Shown here one piece after another: positions 1-9,258 of a stretch of DNA of 47,018 bases. The translations under genes were made by a program, and so were the position numbers. The notes under the pieces are model-generated. The model saw only the letters and a list, made by a program, of their open reading frames with translations, was not told the DNA's origin and made no database searches. Every line of letters begins with the position of its first letter. Within the stretch, counting starts at the first letter, position 1. The stretch is taken from positions 1 through 47,018 of the forward strand of contig CALXYT010000096.1 of the NCBI GenBank assembly GCA_944393045.1. Direction: 5' to 3'. This stretch comes from an uncultured Succinivibrionaceae bacterium (GTDB taxonomy: Bacteria; Pseudomonadota; Gammaproteobacteria; Enterobacterales; Succinivibrionaceae).

Positions 1-77
1 GCAAACTCATCTCTTAAAATTCTGCTACTTCTGCCTTTTGCTGTTTTTATAAATTTCATCACTCCAAAAATAGGATC
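1..77 (-). pseudogene. tnpA: 3' part of interrupted IS200/IS605-type tnpA (continues past the window start)
   Basis: Read on the minus strand from 77 to 1, this frame is open and encodes DPIFGVMKFIK followed by KGRSSRILRDEF, which matches the part of Y1 (HUH) transposases just after the HUH motif (family form DPQFG...KGRSSRxLRxEF). It has no start of its own. Its 5' part lies at the other end of the window (46942-47018), and the two join in frame across a shared dinucleotide. I infer that one tnpA gene was split when the element integrated. The catalytic tyrosine would be further left, outside the window. Confidence 0.75.
76..77. other. attL crossover dinucleotide (TC)
   Basis: The plus strand reads aaataggaTCtagtat here. 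Left of the TC is host tnpA; right of it is element DNA. The same TC occurs at 46942-46943. Aligned in the tnpA frame, the two ends share only scattered single bases and this one dinucleotide, as expected for a serine-recombinase core. The inferred empty site would read aaataggaTCaatatctg. Confidence 0.6.
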
Positions 78-203
78 TAGTATCACTACGAGATTAATAC
101 GAACTTAAACTGTAGTAAAAATGTGTGCAAAACCTTGATTTATAAGAATTTGCAAAAATAGACTGTGATCAGTTACCACAAATATAGAGTGCTATTCTCT
201 AAC

Positions 204-229
204 AGCCGTGATAATTATTTACCACGGCT
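204..229. terminator. Hairpin near the left end, possible weak terminator
   Basis: AGCCGTG (204-210) and CACGGCT (223-229) form a perfect 7-bp stem with a 12-base A/T loop. No run of T follows on either strand, so its use as an intrinsic terminator is doubtful. It lies in the 337-base gap between the helicase gene and the left end, which otherwise holds only the tnpA fragment and the nested repeat at 264-339. Confidence 0.3.
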
Positions 230-263
230 TAATTATGCAACCTAATACTCTACATATAATTGC

Positions 264-339
264 AAGGTGAAAGATAATTTGAAGATGCATAGAGTGAGTG
301 GAGCTTATGCATCTAACATAACGTTTAATCTATCACCTT
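264..339. repeat. Nested inverted repeat at the 3' end of the helicase gene
   Basis: Outer arms AAGGTGAAAGAT (264-275) and ATCTATCACCTT (328-339) are complementary at 11 of 12 positions. Inside them GATGCATA (284-291) and TATGCATC (306-313) form a perfect 8-bp stem. The right outer arm overlaps the helicase stop codon (338-340 on the minus strand). The structure could end or stabilise the 3' end of the defence operon transcript, or be a protein binding site near the element end. No T run is present. Confidence 0.45.
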
Positions 340-3300
340 AATTTAAAAGTTGCTCCATAATATCTGCATAGGCCTTAGGAAGTGCATACTTTAGTAATTT
401 ATCAGATACTGATACAACTCCAACTGGAATTTGTACATTACTTTTATTCCACATTGCAGGATAAACGACAATTTCACAGACTCGTGTACCCGTATCAATA
501 AAATGTCTATGACCGTCTGTTTTTACTGAGAACTCAAGATCAAAATGTTTTAATGGCTCAATCAATCTATCTTGCTCCTCGTACGATAAAGAAGGAGGTA
601 AAGTTGAATACTGACACCAATTAAGTAAATCTAGAGCTGCAAACCTATCTAAGTGTACATGTACTCGTTGATTCCAAAAATGCATCAAACATTCATGACA
701 AGCGCTATCACACGATTTAGGACAATTACTTAGTATTCTTCTAGTTTCTTCCATTAACTCTTCTGAGCGATCTGCTAATGCAGCACAATAACCAGCACCA
801 CTTGACAAGCTATCGAACAAAAAAACATCAACAAAAGCTTTGTGGTTATCATCGTTGTATCGCAACCGATAACCACTTTTAATTTCATTGAACTCTATGT
901 CCAAAAGTCTTCCACCAGCAAGCGTCATTGCCTCAGCAAGCGTTTGTCCTGCTCGTCTAATCCATATTCCTTTCACATCAATGTCATTATAATTTAACTC
1001 TATCTCATACAATACCATATCTGTGCGGAATTGATTCCCTATATATGTATTAACTGTTTGTTGATGAGAACACCAGTGTTTGTTAAATGGATGTATATAT
1101 GGAGAATGTATCGCTTTTTTTTCAAATTTAGAAATATCATTACCGGGAATAGCAGCACCACAATCTTTACATACCGTAAAGCCTGATCCCTTTGGACCTC
1201 TGTTCAAAATAATTAATGGATCATCTGATCTCTTGGAGTACCTTAGATTTTTAAACGTTGCAACGTGTATCATTTCGTCTTCATTTGGAGTTATTGCATA
1301 ACTTGGATTCTCTACAAATGAAATTTCTCCGTCATCAGAATCATCTGTATATTTTTTCCCGTCTACAGGAGCAAATCCCCACGGCTTTAAAAGATTTTTT
1401 TCTATTATCTTATTGTTTCCGCAAAATGGGCACTTTTCTGTATAATTGAACCCCATCCAACCACAAGCTGGATCAGCACAGCAGTATAAAACCAGGTAAT
1501 AATCTTTGCTATCGAAATATGATCTCGCTGGATGCTCTTGCTCGCCAGCTCTGAACTTTGAGTGAAAACTATAGATGCCTCCTGATTTATAGGTATCTTT
1601 ATTAATAACAATCATTCTACCCGGAGCATACTCACTGATAGCCATATCTAAAGATCTTTCTGGTTTCTGCTCTATCTTTTCACCGTTCTCATCCTCTACG
1701 TAAAAACCTACAACATCTTTTGGGAATGAATAAGTCGGAAAAATGCCAGACTCAAGTAAGACATCTAATACACTCTTAGCAGTTTTATCATCTTCTCTGT
1801 AATTTTCTGGAAAATCTACTACTTTCTTTGAAAGTTTACTCATTTCTGATATAAGTTGTGCCTTATACTGTTCAAAATCAAAATTTATACCATTAGGCAC
1901 AAGCGAGAACATATCAAAATCATCAGTTTTCTTTTTCTGTACAAAAGATTTAAATTTTTCATATTTGTTTGAAAAGAAATCATCAATTTTTTCGTTATCT
2001 GCCCCCTCTCCATGGCTATCAAAAAAATCAGTTACAATCATTACATTGAAATGTCTTGATACTAATTTTAAATTATTTACATCAATCCAAGGAATTCTAG
2101 GTTCCCCAGAAATTATCTTCACAGGATTGTGAAAATAATAGCTATCGTGTGGACGATTGTCGGCGAAAGTAACGATGGTTGAAATGGCCGCACTCTTACG
2201 TCCTGCTCGCCCAGCTCGTTGCTGGTAATTTTCTCTCATTGGAGGGATATTTCTGAGCCCAACAGCAGTTAATGAACCTATATCAATACCAACTTCCATT
2301 GTAGTTGTACAACTAAGAATATCGACAGGTCTATCATTATTTACATGTACATTTTGAAAGCGCATTTCAAAATCTTCTGTGGTAGACCATGTATTATCTC
2401 TTTGATCTTTGTGGGACAACTGTGCAGTATGTTCCTCAGTATTAATTCTTGTCATAAGAGCCTGAGGATCGCCATCAATAGCTCGAAGAACAGGACTTCT
2501 CCAAAAATTAATGCCTTTGAAATCATTCCCGTGCATCAGTTTTGGAGTTCCCTTTCCGCAATGAGCACACTTTCCCCAAACAGTGAAAGGGAAAATACCA
2601 CTACATCTAGGACATTTGTACCAATCATGTTCAACACCAAAATGAAGTGATATTTTACCCATATTCAAATAATAATTGGATGAATTTGTTCCTTTATCAA
2701 GAAAAATAGATAACTGTTCTGCAATTACTTTAATATTTGTATCCGAGTAGCCATGATCAACTAAAAATCCTTTTATTCTTGGTGGTAATTTATTTTTGTC
2801 TTCTACACCAAGCCTTTGACTGTATGCTGTAATTTTGCGCCGAATACTATCAGAAATATCTGAGCCAACGGCATATTCTGACGTCATAATTTCCATAGCC
2901 CAAGCAGCAAATAGAATCTTGAATTCTTCTATTGACATATTAACATCGTTATCTTCAAAAGCTTGTTCTATGTCTTCTTCAAAATCTTCATCATCATCAC
3001 AATTACAAGGTTCAATCCAACATAACCCCGCATCGGTTAGAGAACGGAAATTGCTACAAAGTTGACGTAAAAGATGTTCATTATATTGTTCTGGCTTAGA
3101 TGAAAAATATTTCTTACTCAATACATGATATTTTAGTAAACCATGTTTCTTTTTATAATTATCCGCAAGTATTTCAAGATCTTTTATAAGCTTATCTTCA
3201 TTATTCCCGTAGAAAAATCTAAGTTTATTCTTATAAGCTACTTTCAAAAAGAAAACATACAAAAGACTTAGTAAAGGACTCTTACCATTTTCTTCCGCCC

Positions 3301-5575
3301 ATTCTTGTAATTCCTTAGCTGCCACCGTTAAAGCTTTTTTCATCGCATCTTCATCTGCCGCTTTAGTCAAATCGCGTGCTAATACAGCCGCTCTTTGCCT
3401 ACTATCAGAAAATAGCAAGACTTTACGTCCTTGATTTATTAAATCTACATACTTTTGTACTGGTGGTTGAATATAAAACTGTTCAGAAACAAGATTAAAG
3501 AAAGGTTCATTGCCCTTTGTAATAAAATTAGTAGCAGCAAAATAATTCTTTTCACACTTAGGGCAAGTTTTAAATGTAAGAACATTTGGTCGTTCTTTAA
3601 CAACATTTTCGCTATATGCGACTTGGATAAAACCTAATTCATCGGAATGATCATTACAATCTAATCTTCCAGAGAACGCATTAAGCCAAGCTATCTTGAC
3701 ATCCTTTTTCCTTTTGAAACTGCCATCTTTAGGAATTATGTAAAAATGTACCTCCTTCAATGACTCATTGCTCAATAAACCAGATTCATTCCATACAAAT
3801 GGAATTTGAGTAGTGGTAGTATCAATAAAACCTCTTAAAAATAAAGCTCCGCAAGAACGTTCATTTAGGAGTTCATAGATCATTCCACCACAGTTACATC
3901 GATTACCTGTCTTCTTTAGATAAACTTTACCGAACCCCATACTACCATCATGGTTACGACAAGAACAAGAAGGATTTGTGCATACAAAAATCCCCTGTAG
4001 TCCACGAAACATCATGTGCAGACGGGCGGGATATAGAACTTGATTATCTTTATTTTTAGCAAGAGGAGCAATAGCTAAAAGAGAACTAGTAGCATTTCGA
4101 GCAACAGTAATATCTGTATTAGGAAATGCTTTTTCTGCTAATTTTTCAAAACTTGTAGCATGTCCACGAGTTTCAGCCATTATTCTCCGCATTGGATTTA
4201 ATTTATATAGGCAGTCATAAAGCCATACTTCTACAGATTTTTCATTGTCAAAATCGCAATTTTGTTCAAAATGAAGACGTTCCGCAAAATTTCTTATCGC
4301 ATTCTTTTTATCATTCCATTCTGCTTGTAAGCTATCAATGTCATAATCATTTAGAGCAAGGGGATCAATTTCATCTCCTGAAAAATCAATAGGTTCATCC
4401 TCACCGCGAATAATGGCAAATGTGTTATCACTAATGTTTTGAGCACTAAGCTCGCACGCAAATTTATATATCTGATCATCTGAATTAGATGGAACACTAG
4501 CACTTGTCAGTATAAACTGAACTCTATCACGACCAATTCCTAATTTATGTAAGACTCTGCGAATGAGTAGGGCAACTTCTCCTCCATTCGAGCCTCTATA
4601 CATATGAGCTTCATCTATGACAAATAGAAGTTTGTTGTCTTCTGAACATTTCAACCAATCTTTAGTATTCGACCATATAGATTTTTCAATAGGTCTCATC
4701 AACATATACTCAAGCATGGAGTAGTTGGTAATAAGGATGTCAGGACAAAACATTTGCATCTCTTGTCTTGTTATCAATTCAGCATCACGAGGATCTGTAA
4801 TTTCTAAGTTTTCAGACTTCAAGTGTTCTACAAATTTTTCAAGATCATATTTTGACGGATATTTTCCTAACTCACGAAGCTTATCTTTAACTTCATCAGA
4901 CTGAGATAGAATGTCTTTTTCTACGGTCTCTGCGTATTTAATATTCTGTTTAGAATCATTATCACCGGGATAAGGAGTTCTTCCTGTATACATACCAAAC
5001 TGAGGTACCCTAGAACCTGAGGCAAGTTCTTGGATGACATCATGATAGCCATTAACTCCGTTACCGATCATTTTTCTAAGGCGTCCCATTTGATCAGATA
5101 CTAGTGCATTCATTGGATACAGCATAATCGTTCGTATTCCTCGTTTGCTCCAAGTATCAGGTGAATGCATCTGCTCCATGATAAGCTTCGTAGCAATCGG
5201 CCACATAAAACACTCTGTTTTACCGGAACCAGTGCCTGTAGAAACAAATAAATCTTTACCTTGATAATACTTCTCTAATGAATCAATTTGATGTCTGTAA
5301 GGATTTTTGAAAACGCCTATATTCCTTTTTACCATTTCACGGAGTATGAGTTTTACGTCTTCAGGACAATCAGCTCTCTCTATCCCATCTTTAACTGAAA
5401 GATATGCATGATTTGCTTCAATATATGGTTCCTGAAAAAGTACACCTGATTCTTCCAACTCACTTATACATGCAGATCTGAGAGCATCATTTTTACCGAG
5501 ATAAACCGTACTTATATAGTCTATCAATTTTCTTTTTAGCGCTTCGTGGGTACTCTTTACTCCGTATTTATCCAT
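338..5575 (-). CDS. druE: DruE-like helicase with C-terminal DUF1998 region
   Basis: A 1745-residue superfamily 2 helicase. Visible motifs are Walker A GTGSGKT (residues 114-120), Walker B/DEAH in FVIDEAHMYRG (about 320), a SAT-like TSASVPS, and the C-terminal helicase motifs EVGIDIG and QQRAGRAGRK. Several zinc-type cysteine clusters (for example CPRC...CAHC and CPFC) lie between and after the motor. Near the C terminus the cysteine-rich CPKSCDSACHECL is typical of DUF1998. Size and layout fit DruE, the shared helicase of Druantia anti-phage systems; DISARM instead splits helicase and DUF1998 over two proteins. It is the last gene of a six-gene operon, and its start overlaps the previous stop by 8 bases, suggesting coupled translation. 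It probably acts on phage DNA in the cytoplasm; the mechanism is unknown to me. Confidence 0.75.
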   Translation of the reverse strand: MDKYGVKSTHEALKRKLIDYISTVYLGKNDALRSACISELEESGVLFQEPYIEANHAYLSVKDGIERADCPEDVKLILREMVKRNIGVFKNPYRHQIDSLEKYYQGKDLFVSTGTGSGKTECFMWPIATKLIMEQMHSPDTWSKRGIRTIMLYPMNALVSDQMGRLRKMIGNGVNGYHDVIQELASGSRVPQFGMYTGRTPYPGDNDSKQNIKYAETVEKDILSQSDEVKDKLRELGKYPSKYDLEKFVEHLKSENLEITDPRDAELITRQEMQMFCPDILITNYSMLEYMLMRPIEKSIWSNTKDWLKCSEDNKLLFVIDEAHMYRGSNGGEVALLIRRVLHKLGIGRDRVQFILTSASVPSNSDDQIYKFACELSAQNISDNTFAIIRGEDEPIDFSGDEIDPLALNDYDIDSLQAEWNDKKNAIRNFAERLHFEQNCDFDNEKSVEVWLYDCLYKLNPMRRIMAETRGHATSFEKLAEKAFPNTDITVARNATSSLLAIAPLAKNKDNQVLYPARLHMMFRGLQGIFVCTNPSCSCRNHDGSMGFGKVYLKKTGNRCNCGGMIYELLNERSCGALFLRGFIDTTTTQIPFVWNESGLLSNESLKEVHFYIIPKDGSFKRKKDVKIAWLNAFSGRLDCNDHSDELGFIQVAYSENVVKERPNVLTFKTCPKCEKNYFAATNFITKGNEPFFNLVSEQFYIQPPVQKYVDLINQGRKVLLFSDSRQRAAVLARDLTKAADEDAMKKALTVAAKELQEWAEENGKSPLLSLLYVFFLKVAYKNKLRFFYGNNEDKLIKDLEILADNYKKKHGLLKYHVLSKKYFSSKPEQYNEHLLRQLCSNFRSLTDAGLCWIEPCNCDDDEDFEEDIEQAFEDNDVNMSIEEFKILFAAWAMEIMTSEYAVGSDISDSIRRKITAYSQRLGVEDKNKLPPRIKGFLVDHGYSDTNIKVIAEQLSIFLDKGTNSSNYYLNMGKISLHFGVEHDWYKCPRCSGIFPFTVWGKCAHCGKGTPKLMHGNDFKGINFWRSPVLRAIDGDPQALMTRINTEEHTAQLSHKDQRDNTWSTTEDFEMRFQNVHVNNDRPVDILSCTTTMEVGIDIGSLTAVGLRNIPPMRENYQQRAGRAGRKSAAISTIVTFADNRPHDSYYFHNPVKIISGEPRIPWIDVNNLKLVSRHFNVMIVTDFFDSHGEGADNEKIDDFFSNKYEKFKSFVQKKKTDDFDMFSLVPNGINFDFEQYKAQLISEMSKLSKKVVDFPENYREDDKTAKSVLDVLLESGIFPTYSFPKDVVGFYVEDENGEKIEQKPERSLDMAISEYAPGRMIVINKDTYKSGGIYSFHSKFRAGEQEHPARSYFDSKDYYLVLYCCADPACGWMGFNYTEKCPFCGNNKIIEKNLLKPWGFAPVDGKKYTDDSDDGEISFVENPSYAITPNEDEMIHVATFKNLRYSKRSDDPLIILNRGPKGSGFTVCKDCGAAIPGNDISKFEKKAIHSPYIHPFNKHWCSHQQTVNTYIGNQFRTDMVLYEIELNYNDIDVKGIWIRRAGQTLAEAMTLAGGRLLDIEFNEIKSGYRLRYNDDNHKAFVDVFLFDSLSSGAGYCAALADRSEELMEETRRILSNCPKSCDSACHECLMHFWNQRVHVHLDRFAALDLLNWCQYSTLPPSLSYEEQDRLIEPLKHFDLEFSVKTDGHRHFIDTGTRVCEIVVYPAMWNKSNVQIPVGVVSVSDKLLKYALPKAYADIMEQLLN

Positions 5576-6581
5576 GTGAGTCCTCCGTGATTCTTATACC
5601 TAAATTTTCTATGTATGGAGCTATAAATCTCCAAATAAAAGGATCCATTATCCAGCAGTGTCTATCTTTTATATTATGGTATGGCCACGCATAACATTCT
5701 AGTAACACATTTATTTCATCTGGAAGAGAAGTATTTAGCTGTAATTTTACATGAGAATAATATTCCTTTACCTTTGCCTCTGTCATATTATTTGCGAGCA
5801 CTTTCAATGCATTCATAATTCGAATATGATATCCCTGTATTATAAAAAAGGGATCAATTTTATGACTAAGATTATATTTAGGCTTAACCAAAAAGTATTC
5901 ATAATTTTTTTTATTTACAGGTATTCTCGTCAAATATAAGTCTTTTATAGTTCTTGGTGGGTAATTATTCCAAGCCGAGTAATTATTTTTTTGTTTTGTA
6001 AAAGGATCAAAATACTCTGTATTATTTAAAATATTAGAATCTGAAAACCAGGAAACATTTTTCAAAAAATCTCTTAACCAAGTGGGAGCATCAGATATAC
6101 TTTCAGAAAAATCATACGACTCAATTATATTTTTTCGGATAGTGGCAATACCTGAATATTCGACATCTTTACTAAGAATTATTCCGTATACAGTTTCAAA
6201 TTCAGAAGTTATTTGTTTTGAATAAGAATGAGTAAGAACTATGCTTGTATTAAATCCCTCGTTCAATAAATCACCATATTTTAATAATCTTTTTCGAATT
6301 AAAACTACAGGATGATCGTTTTCATCTGGTAGAACGAACCATTTTTGTGATTCCGGATACATTCTACACATGGTATCAAAAATAGCTTTACTTCGCTCAT
6401 AAACGTACCTTCGACTAACACCAAGTACACTACTATAAACAGGTTGATCCATAGCAATTGCTTTTATCCAACAAGCCATTGCTGAATATATAACACGACA
6501 CCTAAAACTCTCTAACGACTCATTCTGAAAACAATGCACCCCCAGATCAGACGCCATCGTTTCTATAATATTTTCAGACAT
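5568..6581 (-). CDS. Unknown 337-residue protein of the defence operon
   Basis: I do not recognise this family. The protein is soluble, without signal peptide, membrane segment or obvious catalytic motif. The N-terminal third is helical with Arg/Tyr-rich stretches (SRRYVYERSKAI, about residues 82-93); the rest contains many aromatic residues and alternating strand-like segments. It sits 10 bases after the 885-residue gene and overlaps the helicase start by 8 bases, so it is very likely made in step with the helicase and may be its partner. In a Druantia type II reading it could be one of the accessory proteins DruF or DruG, but sequence alone does not settle which. Confidence 0.6.
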   Translation of the reverse strand: MSENIIETMASDLGVHCFQNESLESFRCRVIYSAMACWIKAIAMDQPVYSSVLGVSRRYVYERSKAIFDTMCRMYPESQKWFVLPDENDHPVVLIRKRLLKYGDLLNEGFNTSIVLTHSYSKQITSEFETVYGIILSKDVEYSGIATIRKNIIESYDFSESISDAPTWLRDFLKNVSWFSDSNILNNTEYFDPFTKQKNNYSAWNNYPPRTIKDLYLTRIPVNKKNYEYFLVKPKYNLSHKIDPFFIIQGYHIRIMNALKVLANNMTEAKVKEYYSHVKLQLNTSLPDEINVLLECYAWPYHNIKDRHCWIMDPFIWRFIAPYIENLGIRITEDSHG

Positions 6582-6591
6582 TCATGACTCC

Positions 6592-9231
6592 TTAGAGTAT
6601 CTTAGACAACAATTCTTCTCCCCTAGATATCCCATTTTCATTGAACAATGATTGTAATAATTCTTCGCTATCAGAAGAGCATGCATTCGCAATTATTTGA
6701 TTCAAAATTGTATCGCATTTATCAAGATCTACTTTAAAACAAGAAAGATACATCGCATATAAATTCATTTGCATATACCCAATAACTTTTGAAAAAGCGC
6801 TAAGTTTTTCTTTCTTTCTTCTAAAATCTTCGTTGTCTATTGATGAATACTTGTACTCAATAGTAACGTTAAATGAATGAGTCTTTCCTTTAACTAAATT
6901 CTTGAGCCCCTCGTCACCATCAACATAAAAAGCCCTATTCCATACATCTGGCGGAAGCATTTTTACAGAAAGACCTTCTATGGATAAAAAAACAAAAATA
7001 TTGCCTTTATGATTTTTTAATCTGTTAACTAACGCGTTGAATATATTTAGATTGTACCCATCAAAAACACCATGAATAAGAAACACTCTTGGCTGGTCTG
7101 TTTCATAAACAAAAATGGTTTCGAAGAGTTGTTCTATTGAAATTCCTTCAATAGGAACAAATACTTCATATAATCCATCAGCGTTTATCAAGGAAGCAAC
7201 ACATCGACTTATCTCCGTAGAGTTTTCACGAATGATTACAGGTATACGATTACATATACTGAAAGATATTGCATATGCCATATTTGTTGCTATTCCATCC
7301 TCATATCCGGAAATTACAAAATTTTCATGTAATTCATCCTCAAAATCATCCAGGTCTTCAATATCACTCCCCATAAATTCGCTTTGTATTGTGCTCATAA
7401 AAATAGGAAGATGTTTTGTATCCGAGCTAGATATGGAAACACTTGGAACAAACGCCATTTGACTAATGAAATCTGCTGCGTTTTGTCTTGCATCACAAAT
7501 ACGTTTATCAATCTGTTTTTCTACATCTTCTGCTAACTTTTCCTTTTTAGAAATCTCACTTTTGATTTTTTCAATTTGAGATACTAAATTCTTTTTATTA
7601 TTTTCTAGTATTGATACATCTTTCTTTATACTATTTTTGGTTGATTCTATGTCTTTTAAACGTTCAAGTTCTTCATTAATTTTTTTCTCGTTCTCTTGTT
7701 TCCATTCTTTTGATATTTGTTCCTTGCAACGTTCAACGAGATTCGCATTTTTTTCTAATGCAAATGAAATAATATTCATATCTAAATCAGAAGAATCAAG
7801 ATACTTATGGACGTTGTTTGTAAAGTTATTTACATACTCTGTTGCTTGCTCTTCGGAACATCCATATGCATTTGCAACCTCTTGTACAAGAGTTTCAGGC
7901 AGAAAATTTTTTAGGTAATTTTTAATAGTTTTTATGTCACTTTTTGTAAAACCTTCACGAAAAGATATTCTGGCGATAAGTTTATCTTTAACCACATCAC
8001 AAGGTTTCCTTACATGATATAATGACTCTGGTCTACCTAGGCTAATTTTACGAAAAACACGAATTCCATCAATATTAATTATATCTTCCATTCTTAGTGT
8101 ATAATGGCGAAGTTTAACGACAGACTTAGATATTTTTGCTTTATTTCCAATTATTTCTAGATCATTCGGAAGACATAACAGTCCTTCAACGTTTCCATTA
8201 TCACTAGTATGTACAAAAAGCACCTTTTCGCTTATAAATGTTTTTTCACCCCCTTGAGATAATTCCTCCGATAAATCGTCTAGGGAGCTACACCGGCATA
8301 ACTCAACCACCTCGATAAATTTCGTGTTTTTATTGTATTCACTCTCAGTCTTATCTTTATCTGAACTTACTGGAATTGAACTCCAATTCCATACAGAAAT
8401 AGCCCCTACAGTATCTGGCCCATCTTTTCTATATATTCTATTTCTATTATTGAAATAATAAGGTCTGCTCATATCAAACACAAAAGGTCTTATTTCAGAA
8501 TTTTTAATATCAGCAAGTCGCTCTATCCATAATGTATTTTCGATTCTAATAATCTTACCAATTGATGTATACTGAAATTTCGAATTATCATTTTGTTTCA
8601 TCTCTGAATCGGCATATTTTTCTAAATATTCATATTTCGCCAACTCTGACCTAGTTCTTTTAAGCTCTTCTTCTAATTTTTGATTATCTTTAGAATAATC
8701 ACTTATCTGATTATTTAATTTATTTATTTCGTCATATAACTTAGATTGGTCTTCTCTTTTCTCCATTTCTAATTTTTTAGAATCTTCCATCGAATTGACA
8801 TACGATAAAGCATCACAAAATAGTTCTACATACTTATCAATATTTGATAAATTTGATAATTTAAAATACAATTTAGAATTATCGCAAAACGTAGACTCTC
8901 GTATTGTTTTTATTAAAGCTTCACCAGTGGAAACACCATTTTTTTCAAGTTTGGTTATTTTTTCCTGAATCTCTCTAATCCAGGGATCTACATAATTATT
9001 TAACAAATTGCCAATGACAGGATTTTTAATATTGTTAATTATATGATCTACTAGCTGACTATCAGACATTTTATCTGGTCTAAAACCTGACAGGATATAG
9101 TTTCTCTTTTTTAAATACTGTTTAAGCTTTTCTATTGTAATCTTTTCACAAATATACTTGACTTCCTCAGGTGATAGATTACTCACCGCACTATTTTTGC
9201 TCAAATTACCAATACTATTAATCTGCTTCAT
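6592..9231 (-). CDS. Large coiled-coil protein with a degenerate AAA-like C-terminal region
   Basis: About 879 residues from ATG 9231, which has GGTGGTGA upstream; an in-frame ATG at 9249 has a poor ribosome site. Two strong coiled coils lie at about residues 155-220 and 530-620. The C-terminal part resembles an AAA+ fold whose key residues are gone: ISGYEDGIATNMAYAIS where a Walker A would be (no lysine), PRVFLIHGVFDGYN in the Walker B place, then VFLSIEG and LPPDVWNRAF like sensor 1 and arginine-finger segments of McrB-type ATPases. This is inference from shape, not a firm match. Its position between the zinc protein and the helicase gene suggests a scaffold or sensor in the defence complex. 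It could correspond to DruF or DruG. Confidence 0.6.
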   Translation of the reverse strand: MKQINSIGNLSKNSAVSNLSPEEVKYICEKITIEKLKQYLKKRNYILSGFRPDKMSDSQLVDHIINNIKNPVIGNLLNNYVDPWIREIQEKITKLEKNGVSTGEALIKTIRESTFCDNSKLYFKLSNLSNIDKYVELFCDALSYVNSMEDSKKLEMEKREDQSKLYDEINKLNNQISDYSKDNQKLEEELKRTRSELAKYEYLEKYADSEMKQNDNSKFQYTSIGKIIRIENTLWIERLADIKNSEIRPFVFDMSRPYYFNNRNRIYRKDGPDTVGAISVWNWSSIPVSSDKDKTESEYNKNTKFIEVVELCRCSSLDDLSEELSQGGEKTFISEKVLFVHTSDNGNVEGLLCLPNDLEIIGNKAKISKSVVKLRHYTLRMEDIINIDGIRVFRKISLGRPESLYHVRKPCDVVKDKLIARISFREGFTKSDIKTIKNYLKNFLPETLVQEVANAYGCSEEQATEYVNNFTNNVHKYLDSSDLDMNIISFALEKNANLVERCKEQISKEWKQENEKKINEELERLKDIESTKNSIKKDVSILENNKKNLVSQIEKIKSEISKKEKLAEDVEKQIDKRICDARQNAADFISQMAFVPSVSISSSDTKHLPIFMSTIQSEFMGSDIEDLDDFEDELHENFVISGYEDGIATNMAYAISFSICNRIPVIIRENSTEISRCVASLINADGLYEVFVPIEGISIEQLFETIFVYETDQPRVFLIHGVFDGYNLNIFNALVNRLKNHKGNIFVFLSIEGLSVKMLPPDVWNRAFYVDGDEGLKNLVKGKTHSFNVTIEYKYSSIDNEDFRRKKEKLSAFSKVIGYMQMNLYAMYLSCFKVDLDKCDTILNQIIANACSSDSEELLQSLFNENGISRGEELLSKIL

Positions 9232-9258
9232 CCTATCACCACCGTTCATACATATTCT

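Noticed and set aside
338-5575. DISARM (DrmA/DrmB) as the identity of the helicase operon
   Set aside because: In DISARM the DUF1998 protein is separate from the helicase, and a phospholipase D-like gene is expected. Here one 1745-residue chain holds both helicase and DUF1998 parts.
6592-9249. SMC/RecN-type ATPase identity for the coiled-coil protein
   Set aside because: There is no N-terminal Walker A and no ABC signature. The coiled coils alone are not evidence for that family.
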